DNA of 64,000 nucleotides, from the NCBI RefSeq assembly GCF_028994805.1, contig NZ_JAJQQP010000006.1:62001-126000 (forward strand), read 5' to 3'. Shown here in pieces: positions 1 through 9,794 of the stretch. Both the position numbers and the translations under genes were made by a program. The notes under the pieces are model-generated. The model was not told where the DNA came from. It made no database searches and saw nothing but the letters and a program-made list of their open reading frames with translations. Source of the stretch: Promicromonospora iranensis (GTDB taxonomy: Bacteria > Actinomycetota > Actinomycetes > Actinomycetales > Cellulomonadaceae). The number at the start of each line of letters is the position of its first letter. Position 1 is the first letter of the stretch.

Positions 1-1
1 C

Positions 2-538
2 GCCGCCGACCATCCGGCCGCGCCCTGGATGCAGCCGAACGACAACGGCTTCCTCACGTTCGCGACCGCCGCCCGGCTGTGGGAGGTGAGGGCCCACCAC
101 CCGTGGCTCGACGCCGCGACGACGTGGTGCTGGGGCCAGCTCGACGGGGAGACCCCCGTGGGCGGGTACGCCGTCCTGTTCGCGCTGGGCTTCCTCGACG
201 CGGTGCCGGAACCGGGCCGGGCGGCGGAGGCCGTCGAACGGCTGCGGCCCGCCCTGAGCGACGACGGGACCATCGCCGTCGAGGGTGGTCAGGACGACGA
301 GAGGCTGAGGCCCCTGGACCTGTCGCCCCGGCCCGGCGCACCGAGCCGGGCGCTGTTCTCCGAGGCTCAGATCTCCGCGGAGCTGGACCGGCTGGAGCAG
401 GAGCAGCTGGACGACGGCGGCTGGGACTTCGACTTCTTGCACTGGTCGCCCGGGCAGACCGTGGAGTGGCGCGGCATCGTCACCCTCGGAGCGCTGCGGA
501 CACTTCGGCAGCACGGGCGGCTTCCGCAGCTTCCGTAG
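2..538 (+). CDS. Alpha-toroid (terpene cyclase / prenyltransferase-repeat)-like protein, C-terminal part
   Basis: The reading frame is open to the left edge, so the true start lies outside the window; the first internal ATG is at 29. The last 50 residues contain a QLDDGGWDFDF stretch followed by a helix (EWRGIVTLGALRTLR). This resembles the QxxDGGW helical repeats of squalene-hopene cyclases and prenyltransferase beta subunits. No catalytic DxDD motif is visible in the part present, so the activity is unknown. Its last 59 bases overlap the 3' end of the convergent LysR gene. It could equally be an uncharacterised relative with only the fold in common. Confidence 0.55.
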   Translation, partial: AADHPAAPWMQPNDNGFLTFATAARLWEVRAHHPWLDAATTWCWGQLDGETPVGGYAVLFALGFLDAVPEPGRAAEAVERLRPALSDDGTIAVEGGQDDERLRPLDLSPRPGAPSRALFSEAQISAELDRLEQEQLDDGGWDFDFLHWSPGQTVEWRGIVTLGALRTLRQHGRLPQLP

Positions 539-1415
539 CCTGCTCGGTCGTGTGCCGCACGAACCTCGCCACGTCGGGCGACGTCGCGGTGCACGACCAG
601 GCGATCCGGAGCTCGCTGCCCGAGAGGCCGACGACCGGCACGACCACCGTGCCGTCCGTCGGTGGGGCGGGCACGTGCACGTTCGGCATGAACCCCACGG
701 CCTGGCCGAGCCGGATGCTCCCGGTGTACTGGGCGGCGTCGCGCACCACCGGGCCGGGCTGCCAGACGTGGTGGTCGAGGTCCGTGCCGGTCCAGAACGC
801 CATGGCTGCTGGCGTGAGGTCCGGCCAGACGGGGAATGTCTCGCCCGCCAGCTCGCTCCGGTGGATCGAGTCCCGCCCGGCCAGCGGATGAGACGCGGGC
901 AGTACAGCGACCCGGGCATCGATGCTGATGAGGTCGCTGTCCAGGCCGCGGTCGTCGAACGGGCTCCGCAGCAGCGTGAGATCCGCACCCCCCGCGCGGA
1001 CCTCGCCGGCCTGGGCCCCGACCTCGGCGATCGCCGCGCGAGCCGGGAGCTCGTCCGAATACCGCTGGTTGTACGAGTCCACCAGTCGCTGCAAGGGCTC
1101 GACGTCGCACGCGCGCGCTGTCACCCGCAGGTGCGGCTCCGCGCGCCCGAACCTCGCCGCGCGGGTCAGTGCCGCCTCGGCCGCCTCGACGACACCACGG
1201 GCATCACCGCTGAACTGTCGCCCGGCCTCGGTGAGGATGACGCCCTGCGGCTGCCGCACGAACAGCGCGGACCCGATGGCGTGCTCCAGCGTCCGGATCG
1301 CCCGGGACAGCGCGGGCTGCGTCATCCCCAGACGCTCGGCGGCGCGGGTGAACGTGCCTTCGTCCGCCACCGCCACGAAGTAGCGCATGTGCTTGAGATC
1401 GACCTCTGGTATCAC
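480..1415 (-). CDS. LysR-family transcriptional regulator
   Basis: A DNA-binding regulator of about 311 residues, the usual LysR length. Residues 1-65 form the winged helix-turn-helix (DLKHMRYFVAVADEGTFTRA, then MTQPALSRAIRTLE). The rest is a periplasmic-binding-protein-like effector domain. I chose the GTG at 1413-1415 because it places DLKHMRYF at the expected distance from the N-terminus; the ATG at 1386-1388 is the alternative. It is divergent from a short-chain dehydrogenase 145 bases away, the classic layout for a LysR protein controlling its neighbour. The effector is unknown. The end of this gene overlaps the end of the upstream convergent gene. Confidence 0.9.
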   Translation of the reverse strand: MIPEVDLKHMRYFVAVADEGTFTRAAERLGMTQPALSRAIRTLEHAIGSALFVRQPQGVILTEAGRQFSGDARGVVEAAEAALTRAARFGRAEPHLRVTARACDVEPLQRLVDSYNQRYSDELPARAAIAEVGAQAGEVRAGGADLTLLRSPFDDRGLDSDLISIDARVAVLPASHPLAGRDSIHRSELAGETFPVWPDLTPAAMAFWTGTDLDHHVWQPGPVVRDAAQYTGSIRLGQAVGFMPNVHVPAPPTDGTVVVPVVGLSGSELRIAWSCTATSPDVARFVRHTTEQATEAAEAARAAEVSAALRG

Positions 1416-1448
1416 CCCGTGAGCATGGCACGCCCGCGCGCACGATCC

Positions 1449-1474
1449 ATGCCGCCAGGGCATACCCCCATGCC
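1449..1474. promoter_or_regulatory. Candidate LysR operator
   Basis: A perfect dyad ATGCC-N5-GGCAT (1449-1463) fits the T-N11-A LysR box. A further ATGCC half-site follows at 1470-1474, giving alternating ATGCC/GGCAT arms. It lies between the divergent lysR and SDR genes. This is a prediction from pattern only. Confidence 0.45.
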
Positions 1475-1559
1475 ACCCGGGCCTTGGATCATTCCTCGCG
1501 ACTCCGATGTGCTGTGAACCGGGCCGGACGACCGGCCGCACACAGCGAGGGAGTGAACG

Positions 1560-2399
1560 ATGGCGCAGAACGCAGTTGTGACCGCAGGAACCCGCGGGAT
1601 CGGCGCGGAGGTGGCGAAGGAGCTGGTACGGCGTGGCTACGCGGTGACGATCGTGGGCCGCGACGCGGAGCACGGTGCGGAGGTGGCTCGCCGGATGGGC
1701 GGCGCGCGATTCGTCCAGGCTGACCTCTCGGTGCTCGCCGAGGTCCGCGCGCTCGGCGAACGGCTCGCCGCGGAGGGTCCGCTCCAGCTCCTCGTGAACA
1801 ACGTCGGCGGCATGTGGTCCGAGCGCTGGGAGACGGCGGACGGCATCGAGGCAAGCTTCGCGGTCAACCACCTGTCCCCGACGGTGCTGACCGAGACGCT
1901 GCTCGACGCGCTGCGCGCCGGCGGCCCCAGCCGGATCGTCGACGTCACGTCGTCGTCGATCGGCACGCTGACCGGTCCGCCCGTCTACGACGACGTCGAG
2001 CCGGACGAGTACTACGGCATGGCGGTCTCCGGCCGAGCCAAGCTGGCACACCTCGCGTACAACCTTGACCTGGCAGACCGCCTGCGTGGCACCGGTGTCT
2101 CGGTGTTCGCGGCGGACCCGGGCGCCGCTGCCACGCCCAACGCTGCCGCGATGACCCCCGAGATCCTGCCGCCAGCCCTGCGTCCGCACTGGCAGCAGAT
2201 CCTGGAGATGCAGCGTCCGGCCGCCGAGGCCGCCCGCTCGGTGGTGTTCGCCGCCACCGACCCGTCCTTGGCCGACCGGACGGGCATCGTCCTCGACCCG
2301 GAGTGCCGGCCGTCGGACGCTCTGACCGGCGGGATCACGCCCGACGTGCTGGCCACGTCCCAGGCACTCACCGAGCGGGTGCTCACGGTGAGCCGCTGA
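1560..2399 (+). CDS. SDR-fold oxidoreductase-like protein lacking the catalytic Tyr
   Basis: A protein of 279 residues with a Rossmann NAD(P)-binding start (TAGTRGIG, residues 8-15), the structural LVNNVGG motif (78-84) and the serine region VTSSS (129-133), as in the retinol-dehydrogenase-like SDR branch. At the YxxxK site the sequence is S157-G-R-A-K161, so the catalytic tyrosine is replaced by serine. The nearest tyrosines (151, 152) are nine and ten residues before the lysine, not four. The protein may therefore be a non-catalytic or altered SDR. It is divergent from the LysR gene, which probably regulates it. The ATG at 1560 follows a GAGGGAG ribosome-binding site. Confidence 0.85.
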   Translation: MAQNAVVTAGTRGIGAEVAKELVRRGYAVTIVGRDAEHGAEVARRMGGARFVQADLSVLAEVRALGERLAAEGPLQLLVNNVGGMWSERWETADGIEASFAVNHLSPTVLTETLLDALRAGGPSRIVDVTSSSIGTLTGPPVYDDVEPDEYYGMAVSGRAKLAHLAYNLDLADRLRGTGVSVFAADPGAAATPNAAAMTPEILPPALRPHWQQILEMQRPAAEAARSVVFAATDPSLADRTGIVLDPECRPSDALTGGITPDVLATSQALTERVLTVSR

Positions 2400-2429
2400 C
2401 CACGGGCCGGCCCGTCTAGGCTGTCGGGC

Positions 2430-3422
2430 GTGGTGACCATCGGCTATGCCGCGATGCTCGAACAGTTCGCGCCCCGGACGGCCGTGGAGCTGGCGGCGCT
2501 CGCTGAGGCGCACGGCTTCTCCGGCGTCATGGCTGCGGACCACTTCCAGCCCTGGACCCCGCACCAGGGTCAGGCAGGCTTCGTCTGGAACGTGCTCGCG
2601 GCAGCTGCCGAGCACACGACGGGCGACCTCGGGCCGGTGACGGCGCCGACGTTCCGCTGGCATCCAGCGGTGGTGGCCCAGGCGTCGGCGACCCTCGCGG
2701 CGATGAACCCGGGCCGGCACTGGCTGGGTGTCGGTTCGGGGGAAGCCCTCAACGAGCACGTGGTGGGCGGCTACTGGCCGGAGGCCGCCGAGCGGATCAA
2801 CCGCATGTTCGAGGCGGTCGAGATCATCAAGAAGCTCTTCGCCGCGTCGCTGGCCGGGCGCGACGTGAAGCACTCGGGCACGTACTTCAAGCTGGAGTCG
2901 ACACGCCTGTGGACCATGCCGGAGGTGGCTCCCGAGATCCTGGTCGCGACGGCCGGCCCCGTCACCGCCCGCCGCGCCGGGCGGACGGCGGACGGGCTGA
3001 TCACGCAGGCCGCGCCCCTTGACCGCATGACTTCGCTGCTGACCAGGTTCGCCGACGGCGCCCGCGAGTCCGGCCGTGACCCGGGGCAGCTGCCGAAGGC
3101 GCTGCAGCTGCATCTCTCCTGGGCCCCGACGCACGACGAGGCGGTCACGAACGCCCTGACGGAGTGGCCGGTCGGCGGCATGCGGTTCCCGCGCTCGGAC
3201 ATCCGGTCGCCGCACGACTTCGCGCAGCTGGCCCGGATGGTGCGCGCGGAGGACTTCGAGGGGCGGGTGCTGATCTCCGCCGACCCGGACGAGCACCGGG
3301 CATCGATCCAGCGGTACGTGGACCTCGGGTTCGACCGCATCTACCTGCACAACGTGGGCCGCAACCAGCGTGAGTGGATCGAGACGTTCGGCCGGGAGGT
3401 GCTGCCTCAGCTCGTGCGGTGA
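2430..3422 (+). CDS. LLM-class F420-dependent oxidoreductase, glucose-6-phosphate dehydrogenase-like
   Basis: A 330-residue TIM-barrel enzyme of the luciferase-like F420 family. It keeps the signatures of mycobacterial Fgd: EQFAPR (11-16), ADHFQPW (36-42, with the His and Trp near the F420 ring) and GSGEALNE (102-109). Family knowledge suggests hydride transfer from a sugar phosphate or another small alcohol to F420; the real substrate cannot be read from sequence. The GTG at 2430 follows a TAGGCT -10 box (2417-2422) by seven bases, suggesting a leaderless mRNA. Other F420 genes in the window (cofE at 5.1 kb, the importer at 34-37 kb) show that the cofactor is used here. Confidence 0.85.
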   Translation: MVTIGYAAMLEQFAPRTAVELAALAEAHGFSGVMAADHFQPWTPHQGQAGFVWNVLAAAAEHTTGDLGPVTAPTFRWHPAVVAQASATLAAMNPGRHWLGVGSGEALNEHVVGGYWPEAAERINRMFEAVEIIKKLFAASLAGRDVKHSGTYFKLESTRLWTMPEVAPEILVATAGPVTARRAGRTADGLITQAAPLDRMTSLLTRFADGARESGRDPGQLPKALQLHLSWAPTHDEAVTNALTEWPVGGMRFPRSDIRSPHDFAQLARMVRAEDFEGRVLISADPDEHRASIQRYVDLGFDRIYLHNVGRNQREWIETFGREVLPQLVR

Positions 3423-3435
3423 CGCGTCGGTCACC

Positions 3436-4968
3436 TCAGGGCGTGACGCCCCAGTACGAGCCGTAGCCCTCGTCGTGCTGCACCAGCACGGTGGCCAACG
3501 GCCCGACGTCCGGCAGCGTGACGGTCGTGGTCACGGGTGTGGCGTCCGAGAGGTTCCCCAAGGTCCAGAACGTGTCCTGCGCGGTCGCTTCCGCGAGCTT
3601 GCTCCGCCGGGTGGTCCCGTCCTGCCCGATGGCGAACACACCCAGCCACTCGTGCGGCGTCGGGTTCCTGTAGAGCGTGGTTCCTGCCTGGTCGCACGAG
3701 AGGGTCAGGGTGGCGAGCCGCCCCTGCACCTGGTCGACGCTCGCGATCCAGCACGAGCCGCTGTCGAGCCTGTGCTCGCTCCCCAGCGTCCACGGCTGCT
3801 CCGGGGTGCCGTCGGCGACCACCGACGGGGCCGGGGCCGGGCTCTCCTCCGCCGGCGCGCTCGTCCGTGTCTGCGGCAGCGCCTGCGGCGCGCCACCGCC
3901 GGGCTCGTCGTCGCCGGTCAGCAGCGTGAAGACGCCGAACGCGGCCCCGGCGAGCACCGCCGTCCCGGCGACGGCCGACCCCACGACGACCCGGGCGCGT
4001 CGTCGCCGACGCGGTGTGCGCGGCTCGGCGCCCGCCGCGCGCCCTGGTGCGCCTGCCTGGGCTCGCGCACGAGCCTGGGCCCGCGTGCGGAGCAGAGCCA
4101 CCGGGAGGGTGGTGGCGCCGGGGTCGGGAACGCCGAGGGAGTGCAGGATGGCATCGATCGACGGGCGGCCGGCCGGGTCCCTGACCAGGCACGCGTCGAG
4201 GAACGGGCGCAGGTACGCGGGGCAGTCGTCGTACGCGGGCGCCTCGGCCGAGACCCGGTACAGCACCACTGCAGGATGGTCCCCGTCGAAGAGGCGGTTC
4301 CCGGTGGCGGCGTAGTAGGCGAGCGCGCCCAGCGCCCAGACGTCCGCGGCCGACGTCGCGCGGCTGCCCGCGGCCTGCTCCGGCGCCATGTACACCGGGG
4401 TGCCGACCGGCTGCCCGGTCAGGGTCAGCCGCGTCGCGTCGATCGTACCGACCACACCCAGGTCGATCAGGCGAGGTCCGTCCGGTCCGAGGATCACGTT
4501 GGCCGGCTTGACGTCCCGGTGCACGAGCCCGGCGCGGTGCATCTCGTGCAGTGCCTCCGCGACCCCCGCGACCAGGCGCAGCACCTCCGCCTCCGGCAGC
4601 GGGCCCTGAGCTGCCAGCGCCTGCGCGAGGGTGGGGCCCGGCACGTACTCGGTGGCGAGCCAGGGGAGCTCCGCGTCGGGATCGGCGTCGATCAGGTTCG
4701 CGATGAACCGGCTGCGTACCTTGGCCGCGGCGCGCACCTCCCGACGGAAGCGCGCGCGGAACTCGTCGTCGTCGAGCTGCGCCCCCCGGATCAGCTTGAT
4801 GGCCACCTGCTGCCCGCGCCGCGAGGTGCCGAGGTAGACGTCGCCCATGCCGCCGCTGCCGAGCCGGCTGCGGACCCGGAACGGACCGATCGTGCGTGGT
4901 TCGCCGGGTCGCAGGGCGGCGGGTTCGGGTACGGGAACCGTCCTCTGGGCGGGCGGGTCGTGCAACAC
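3436..4968 (-). CDS. Membrane-anchored Ser/Thr protein kinase (Hanks type)
   Basis: A 510-residue PASTA-less kinase. The kinase domain spans about residues 30-280: Gly loop GSGGMG, the lysine in VAIK (Lys58), catalytic loop HRDVKPAN (150-157) and APEQ (195-198). The Mg-binding DFG motif reads DLG (169-171). An Arg-rich juxtamembrane stretch (~318-325) leads into one membrane helix (~327-350), then a Pro/Ala-rich linker and an extracytoplasmic C-terminal domain of ~130 residues with two cysteines. This is the layout of a receptor kinase sensing an external signal. The GTG start follows a GAAGAGG ribosome-binding site. It converges on the F420 oxidoreductase gene with a 13-base gap. Confidence 0.9.
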   Translation of the reverse strand: MLHDPPAQRTVPVPEPAALRPGEPRTIGPFRVRSRLGSGGMGDVYLGTSRRGQQVAIKLIRGAQLDDDEFRARFRREVRAAAKVRSRFIANLIDADPDAELPWLATEYVPGPTLAQALAAQGPLPEAEVLRLVAGVAEALHEMHRAGLVHRDVKPANVILGPDGPRLIDLGVVGTIDATRLTLTGQPVGTPVYMAPEQAAGSRATSAADVWALGALAYYAATGNRLFDGDHPAVVLYRVSAEAPAYDDCPAYLRPFLDACLVRDPAGRPSIDAILHSLGVPDPGATTLPVALLRTRAQARARAQAGAPGRAAGAEPRTPRRRRRARVVVGSAVAGTAVLAGAAFGVFTLLTGDDEPGGGAPQALPQTRTSAPAEESPAPAPSVVADGTPEQPWTLGSEHRLDSGSCWIASVDQVQGRLATLTLSCDQAGTTLYRNPTPHEWLGVFAIGQDGTTRRSKLAEATAQDTFWTLGNLSDATPVTTTVTLPDVGPLATVLVQHDEGYGSYWGVTP

Positions 4969-5075
4969 CGGACCTCTTCCCCCTGTTGATCACCGCACGA
5001 ACCAGGCATACGTGGCGTGGACGCGTGGCAGATTACCGCACCGGGACGGGCCCGCGCGGGTGTGAGGATGGTCCG

Positions 5076-5924
5076 GTGGAGAGACTCAGCATCTGGGCCC
5101 CCGACGGGCTGCCCGAGATCACACCCGGCGACGACCTCGGCGAGCTCGTCGCCGACCTCCTGGCCGGTCTGGACGAGCCGGACCGGCCGCGGGACGGCGA
5201 CGTCGTCGTCGTCACGTCGAAGATCGTGTCCAAGGCGGAGGGGCGCGTGGTGGCCGCCGACGACCGCGAGCAGGCCATCACCGACGAGACGGTGCGGGTC
5301 GTCGCCCGGCGGGAGCGTCCGGGTCTGCCGCCGCTGCGGATCGTCGAGAACAAGCTCGGCCTGGTGATGGCCGCCGCAGGCGTGGACGCCAGCAACACCC
5401 CGGCGGGCACGGTCCTGCTGCTGCCGGTGGACCCGGACGCCTCCGCCCGCACGATCCGCGCGGCGCTCACGCAGCGGCTGGGCCTGGGCCGCATCGGGGT
5501 CGTCGTCACGGACACGGCAGGACGGCCCTGGCGCGACGCGCTGGTCGACATCGCGATCGGCTGCGCGGGCATCGCGCCGACCGACGACCTGCGGGGCAGC
5601 ACGGACGCCCACGGCCGCCCGCTCGACGTGACGGTCACCGCCGTCGTCGACGAGATCGCCGCGGCCTCGGAGCTGGTCCGGGGCAAGTCGAGCGGACGCG
5701 CGGTCGCCGTCGTGCGCGGCATGGGTCACCACGTCTCCGCCGACGACGGCCCGGGCGCTCGCGTCCTCGTGCGGAGCAGCGCCGACGACCTGTTCCGCGA
5801 GGGCTCCGCGGAGGCCTATGCCCGCGGCGTCGCGGACGGACGCCGGGGGAGCACCGACCTCCCGGGCCAGGCCCGGGAGGTCCTAGAGCGACGGGCGGCG
5901 GGTGGTCATCCGGGCGACCGGTGA
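5076..5924 (+). CDS. cofE: Coenzyme F420-0:L-glutamate ligase
   Basis: A 282-residue member of the CofE/FbiB-N family, which adds gamma-linked L-glutamate to F420-0 using GTP. Typical stretches are [16 protein letters not shown], the [19 protein letters not shown] region, and [24 protein letters not shown]. There is no C-terminal nitroreductase domain, so it is the CofE-only form. I chose the GTG at 5076 because it starts at the conserved N-terminus, with a GAGGAT box 7 bases upstream. The last 42 bases overlap the 3' end of jetC on the other strand. Its partner for F420-0 supply may be the ABC transporter at 33.8-36.7 kb. Confidence 0.88.
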   Translation: MERLSIWAPDGLPEITPGDDLGELVADLLAGLDEPDRPRDGDVVVVTSKIVSKAEGRVVAADDREQAITDETVRVVARRERPGLPPLRIVENKLGLVMAAAGVDASNTPAGTVLLLPVDPDASARTIRAALTQRLGLGRIGVVVTDTAGRPWRDALVDIAIGCAGIAPTDDLRGSTDAHGRPLDVTVTAVVDEIAAASELVRGKSSGRAVAVVRGMGHHVSADDGPGARVLVRSSADDLFREGSAEAYARGVADGRRGSTDLPGQAREVLERRAAGGHPGDR

Positions 5925-8900
5925 CGTGTCGTCCCGGTCCTCGGGCGTGACGGTCACCGACCAGTCCAGGTCCGGCTCGCCGGTGTCATCCGCGCCACCC
6001 GTGTCGCCGGTTCCGCCGGAGTCGGGCGGCGGAGCCTGCTCCGAGGCCGAGGCCGAGGCCGAGGCCGGGGCCGGGGCCGGGGCGGGCGGCGGAGGGGGCG
6101 GCGGAACGGCGGGGAGGCCGCGTGCCGGTGTCGCGGTGCCGGCCGCGCCGGAGGCGCCGAAAGCACCCGGCGGCGTGGCCGCGGAGTGCGCTCCGCCGCT
6201 CGGCAGGTGCGCCGGAGCGGCCGGTGGAGTCACGGCCTGCGGCTGCGGCGTCTCGCTCGGGGCCGACGCCCACGCCACCTCGGGCGCCGCCGACGCGCCC
6301 CCGCCCGTGCCGTCCCGGGTCGGGGAGGGAACCGGGTCGACGTCGGGCAGCGGGGACTCCAGCAGGACCACGTCCACGCGCGACTCCCGCATCTCCCGGC
6401 AGGTCGCGAGGCCGATGCCGCCAACGTAGTCCTCGAGGGTCTGCAGCAGCTTGAGCGGCGTGGCCAGGATCATGTGGAACCCGAACGCCGCGAACGTGTC
6501 CATGGCGGTGCGGGTGAACGCCGTGTCCGCCTTGTCGAAGGCCTCGTCCAGGAGGATGGAGCCGAAGGCGGGCGTCGCGGAGTCCGAGGCTCCGGCGAGC
6601 TGGTACCGCAGGGCGGCCGCCAGGCAGAAGACGACGAGCTTCTGCCGCTGGCCGCCGGACAGCCCGGCGGAGGAGTCGTGCACGGCCAGCGAGATGCCGC
6701 CTGCCGTGACCTCGACGCCCGTGAAGTGCACGTGTCGTCGGGTGTCCAGGCACAGGGCGCGCCAAGCCCGGTCGGCGGGGTCGCTCGACCCGAGGCGACG
6801 CACCAGCCGCTCCAGCACCTCGTACTCCGGCTCGGTGTCGCCCGTGAGCGCGTCGAGGGTCGCGAGGAACTCCTCCACGGCCGCGGGACGACGCTCCTTG
6901 ACGCGGATCTCGAGGAACCGGTCCGTGTCGAAGGGGGAGCGGCGCAGGGACGTGTTGACCCCGACGATCCGTTCGCGGATGGCCGCGGGCGCCTGCCGGA
7001 TCTCGGCGGCGAGCTTGCGCAGGGCCCGGCGTGCCTGGTCGGTGAGGAGGTCGGAGAACCGTGCCTCCTGCTCCGGCAGGCGCGACGTGCGGATGCGCTC
7101 CAGCACCTCGAGGTACCGCGACCGGTCGCCCACCTGCGCCGTCAGGTCGCGGGTGATGGCGGGCCAGCGGCGGCGGAACTCGGCCAGCAGCCCGACGATC
7201 TCCCGCTCGGCCGCGCCGGAGGTGCGCAGCCCGGCCTCCCGCTCCGCGTCGAGCGTGCGGGACACGGTGAGCGAGACGTCGTCGATCACCTCGTGCGTGA
7301 CCGTCGTGCGGACGGCGGCATACCGCTTCTCCAGCTCCTCGCGGTGCGCGAGCGGGATGGCGTGGGGCGGGGCGTCGCCGAGCTCGGCGACCACGCGCTC
7401 CAGCGAGCGGCGGTGGGCACGTGCCTCGGCCAGGGTGTCGGCGGCCACCGCCGCGGCCGCCCGGGCCTGGTCCAGCCGGGTCTCGGCCGCCGCGACGTCC
7501 TGCGACGCCTGCAGCAGGTCCATCGTGCCGTCGAGCAGCCGGTCGAACGACGCCTGGGCGTCGGTCAGGTCCGCCTCGGCGGTCTCGATGTCGACCTCGC
7601 GCCACTCCCGGCGCGCCACGTGCCGCAGCGTGAGCTGCCTGCGCACCGCCTCGCGCTGCTCGGCGACGGCGTCGGCCACCGCGGCGTCGGCCTCCGCGAG
7701 GCGCGCCTGCGTCGCGCGCGCGAGCTCCAGGAGCTGGTCGAGGCGGTCGTCGGCGTCCCAGCCGAGCGCCCAGTCCTCGACGTCCGGCAGCAGCGGCTGC
7801 TCGATCTCCTCGGGCCCGTGCTTGATCAGTCCGTCACGGGTCACCGCGCGCTCGTGCCGGTCCAGCCCGGACGGGTCGTCCACGCACAGGTAGTCGTACT
7901 GCTCGGACAGGCGCCGGTGCAACCAGCCCGCCATCGGGCCGTCCTTCACCTCGACCTTGTGCACCAGCGACGCGTCGTCCGCGGAGCGCGGCGCGTCGTT
8001 GCGCACGCCGACCACGCGGTAGCGCAGGCCGGGCCCCGCCTCGACGGCGCTCGCGACGGCCGCGCGGTGCGCGGGGGCCACGAGCACGAGCGTGGCCAGC
8101 GGCCGCAGGACGTCCTCGATCACCGGACGCCACTCGGCGTCCTCCTCCCGGACCCGCAGCAGCTCCGCCGCGAACGGCAGCACCGAGATGTCCAGCCCCG
8201 CGGCCTCGGCCACGGCCCGGCGGGCCGCGGCAAGGTCAGCGGGCACGTTGGTCTGGGTCTGTCGGACCGCCTGGATCCGCGTCGCGAGGGCCTCGTGCCG
8301 CAGCCCGACGGCGGAGCGCGCCGCCAGGGCCTCCCGGATGTTCGCGTCGAGCGCCTCGGGCGCGCGCGACCGCCCGACGGTGGCGACGGCGCCGGTGGCG
8401 ACCGAGGGCAGGGCACCCGTCGAGGGCCCGGCCGCGGACGGGACGGCCCCGGAGACCGCAGGCACCTGCCCCGTCGCGTGCGCCGGGACGTGACCCGTCG
8501 AGTGCGCCGGAGCCACGGCGGGCAGGGCGCCCGTCAGGGTCGGGACCGAGCCGGTCGCCAGCGGCTTCGCGCCGCCGAGCTCCCACCGGGCCTTCTCCTT
8601 GAGCGCCGCGAACTCCGCGAACGTCTCGGGCATGTTCATGCCGACCGACTGCAGGTCGGTGGCGAGCTCACCACGCCGCGTGCGGACGAGCGCCGCGATC
8701 TCGCCGGCCCGCTGGAGGCGGTCGGCCTGGGTGGCGAGCGCCTGCCCGCCGCGCGCGCCGAGCACGTTCACGGCCTGCTGGTGCGTGTTCGCCGCGACGT
8801 CGACCTCGGTGTCGGCCGCCTGGCGGTGGTGCTGCGCACGCTCCTCGGCCGCCCGGGCCTCCGCCAGCGCGCCGTGCGCGAGGTCGAGCTTCCACGCATC

Positions 8901-9794
8901 CTTGAACGTCTCCAGCGACCCGCGCAGGGTGGCCGCGCGCACGCCTGCCGCCGAGCCCTCGTCGTACGCCTTGGTCAGGGTCGCGAGGCGGCTCAGGTGC
9001 TCGATCTGCTGGCGCGACGTCTCGATGTCGGCGTAGGCGCGCGCGACGTCGGCGAACTGCTCCACCGCCTGGGCGGCCAGCTCGAACGTGCTCGGCTCGT
9101 CCAGCATGTGACCGCGGAACAGGTCGTCCAGGCTGCCCAGGTTCTTCGCCGACTGCGTGCGGTGCAGCAGCACCAGTGCCTGCTCCGAGCCGATCCCCAG
9201 CACCTGGGTGAACGCCGCGGCGAACGGGCCGTGCCGCTCGCTCACCGTCGCCGCGGGCCAGGCGGCGGTCACCCCCGCGACGTCCGGGCCGGACCGGACG
9301 TACCGCTCGAACTCCAGCAGCCCCACGTCGTCGGGCAGCACCACGTGCAGCGTCGCCGGCGTCGACGAGCCGCGCGTGAGGTGGAACAGCCGCACCAGCG
9401 TCACGGTGCCGTCGGGCGCGTCGGTGCCGTTCGAGTACTGCAGCAGCACGCCCGCCCACGTGGCGCCCGGACGCAGGTGGTCCGCCACCACCTCGCCGGT
9501 GCTCTCGTCGGTGCGGTGCCGCCACGCGCCGCGCACGTACGAGACGACGTCACGGTCGCCCGCCTCACGCTCGGTCGCGCCCGTGCCGGCGGCCGCCACG
9601 TTGAACCGCAGGTGCTCCGGCGGTGTCAGGACCGCCGCGACGGCGTCGACCAGCGACGACTTGCCCGAGCCCGAGTGCCCGGTGAGCAGGAAGCCTGCAC
9701 GCGGCACGGGCACCACGTGGTGCCCCGAGAACGTGCCCCAGTTGACCAGCTCGACGCGCGCCAGGCGCCACTGTCCGGGGTGGGGCGTGTTCAT
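5883..9794 (-). CDS. jetC: JetC/MksB-like SMC-family ATPase of a Wadjet-like complex
   Basis: A 1303-residue ATPase of the COG4913/MukB-like group. The Walker A motif is GHSGSGKSS (39-47), after the [14 protein letters not shown] start typical of JetC. Long coiled-coil arms follow. The C-terminal head carries the ABC signature [10 protein letters not shown] and Walker [13 protein letters not shown]. Two oddities stand out. A Gly/Pro/Ala/Thr repeat insertion (about 8360-8575) sits in the first arm, with TGxxP-type units. A low-complexity tail of ~150 residues (poly-Pro, Ala-Pro, Ser-Ala runs) follows the head. The ATG overlaps the jetB stop as ATGA. In this family the complex recognises and loops plasmid-size circular DNA; that role is inferred here. 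Confidence 0.85.
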   Translation of the reverse strand: MNTPHPGQWRLARVELVNWGTFSGHHVVPVPRAGFLLTGHSGSGKSSLVDAVAAVLTPPEHLRFNVAAAGTGATEREAGDRDVVSYVRGAWRHRTDESTGEVVADHLRPGATWAGVLLQYSNGTDAPDGTVTLVRLFHLTRGSSTPATLHVVLPDDVGLLEFERYVRSGPDVAGVTAAWPAATVSERHGPFAAAFTQVLGIGSEQALVLLHRTQSAKNLGSLDDLFRGHMLDEPSTFELAAQAVEQFADVARAYADIETSRQQIEHLSRLATLTKAYDEGSAAGVRAATLRGSLETFKDAWKLDLAHGALAEARAAEERAQHHRQAADTEVDVAANTHQQAVNVLGARGGQALATQADRLQRAGEIAALVRTRRGELATDLQSVGMNMPETFAEFAALKEKARWELGGAKPLATGSVPTLTGALPAVAPAHSTGHVPAHATGQVPAVSGAVPSAAGPSTGALPSVATGAVATVGRSRAPEALDANIREALAARSAVGLRHEALATRIQAVRQTQTNVPADLAAARRAVAEAAGLDISVLPFAAELLRVREEDAEWRPVIEDVLRPLATLVLVAPAHRAAVASAVEAGPGLRYRVVGVRNDAPRSADDASLVHKVEVKDGPMAGWLHRRLSEQYDYLCVDDPSGLDRHERAVTRDGLIKHGPEEIEQPLLPDVEDWALGWDADDRLDQLLELARATQARLAEADAAVADAVAEQREAVRRQLTLRHVARREWREVDIETAEADLTDAQASFDRLLDGTMDLLQASQDVAAAETRLDQARAAAAVAADTLAEARAHRRSLERVVAELGDAPPHAIPLAHREELEKRYAAVRTTVTHEVIDDVSLTVSRTLDAEREAGLRTSGAAEREIVGLLAEFRRRWPAITRDLTAQVGDRSRYLEVLERIRTSRLPEQEARFSDLLTDQARRALRKLAAEIRQAPAAIRERIVGVNTSLRRSPFDTDRFLEIRVKERRPAAVEEFLATLDALTGDTEPEYEVLERLVRRLGSSDPADRAWRALCLDTRRHVHFTGVEVTAGGISLAVHDSSAGLSGGQRQKLVVFCLAAALRYQLAGASDSATPAFGSILLDEAFDKADTAFTRTAMDTFAAFGFHMILATPLKLLQTLEDYVGGIGLATCREMRESRVDVVLLESPLPDVDPVPSPTRDGTGGGASAAPEVAWASAPSETPQPQAVTPPAAPAHLPSGGAHSAATPPGAFGASGAAGTATPARGLPAVPPPPPPPAPAPAPASASASASEQAPPPDSGGTGDTGGADDTGEPDLDWSVTVTPEDRDDTSPVARMTTRRPSL
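6041..6084. repeat. Short tandem repeat of GAGGCC/GGGGCC hexamers inside jetC
   Basis: About seven consecutive six-base units encode the alternating Ala-Pro/Ser-Ala part of the JetC tail. Such hexamer tracts can change copy number without shifting the frame. Confidence 0.8.
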
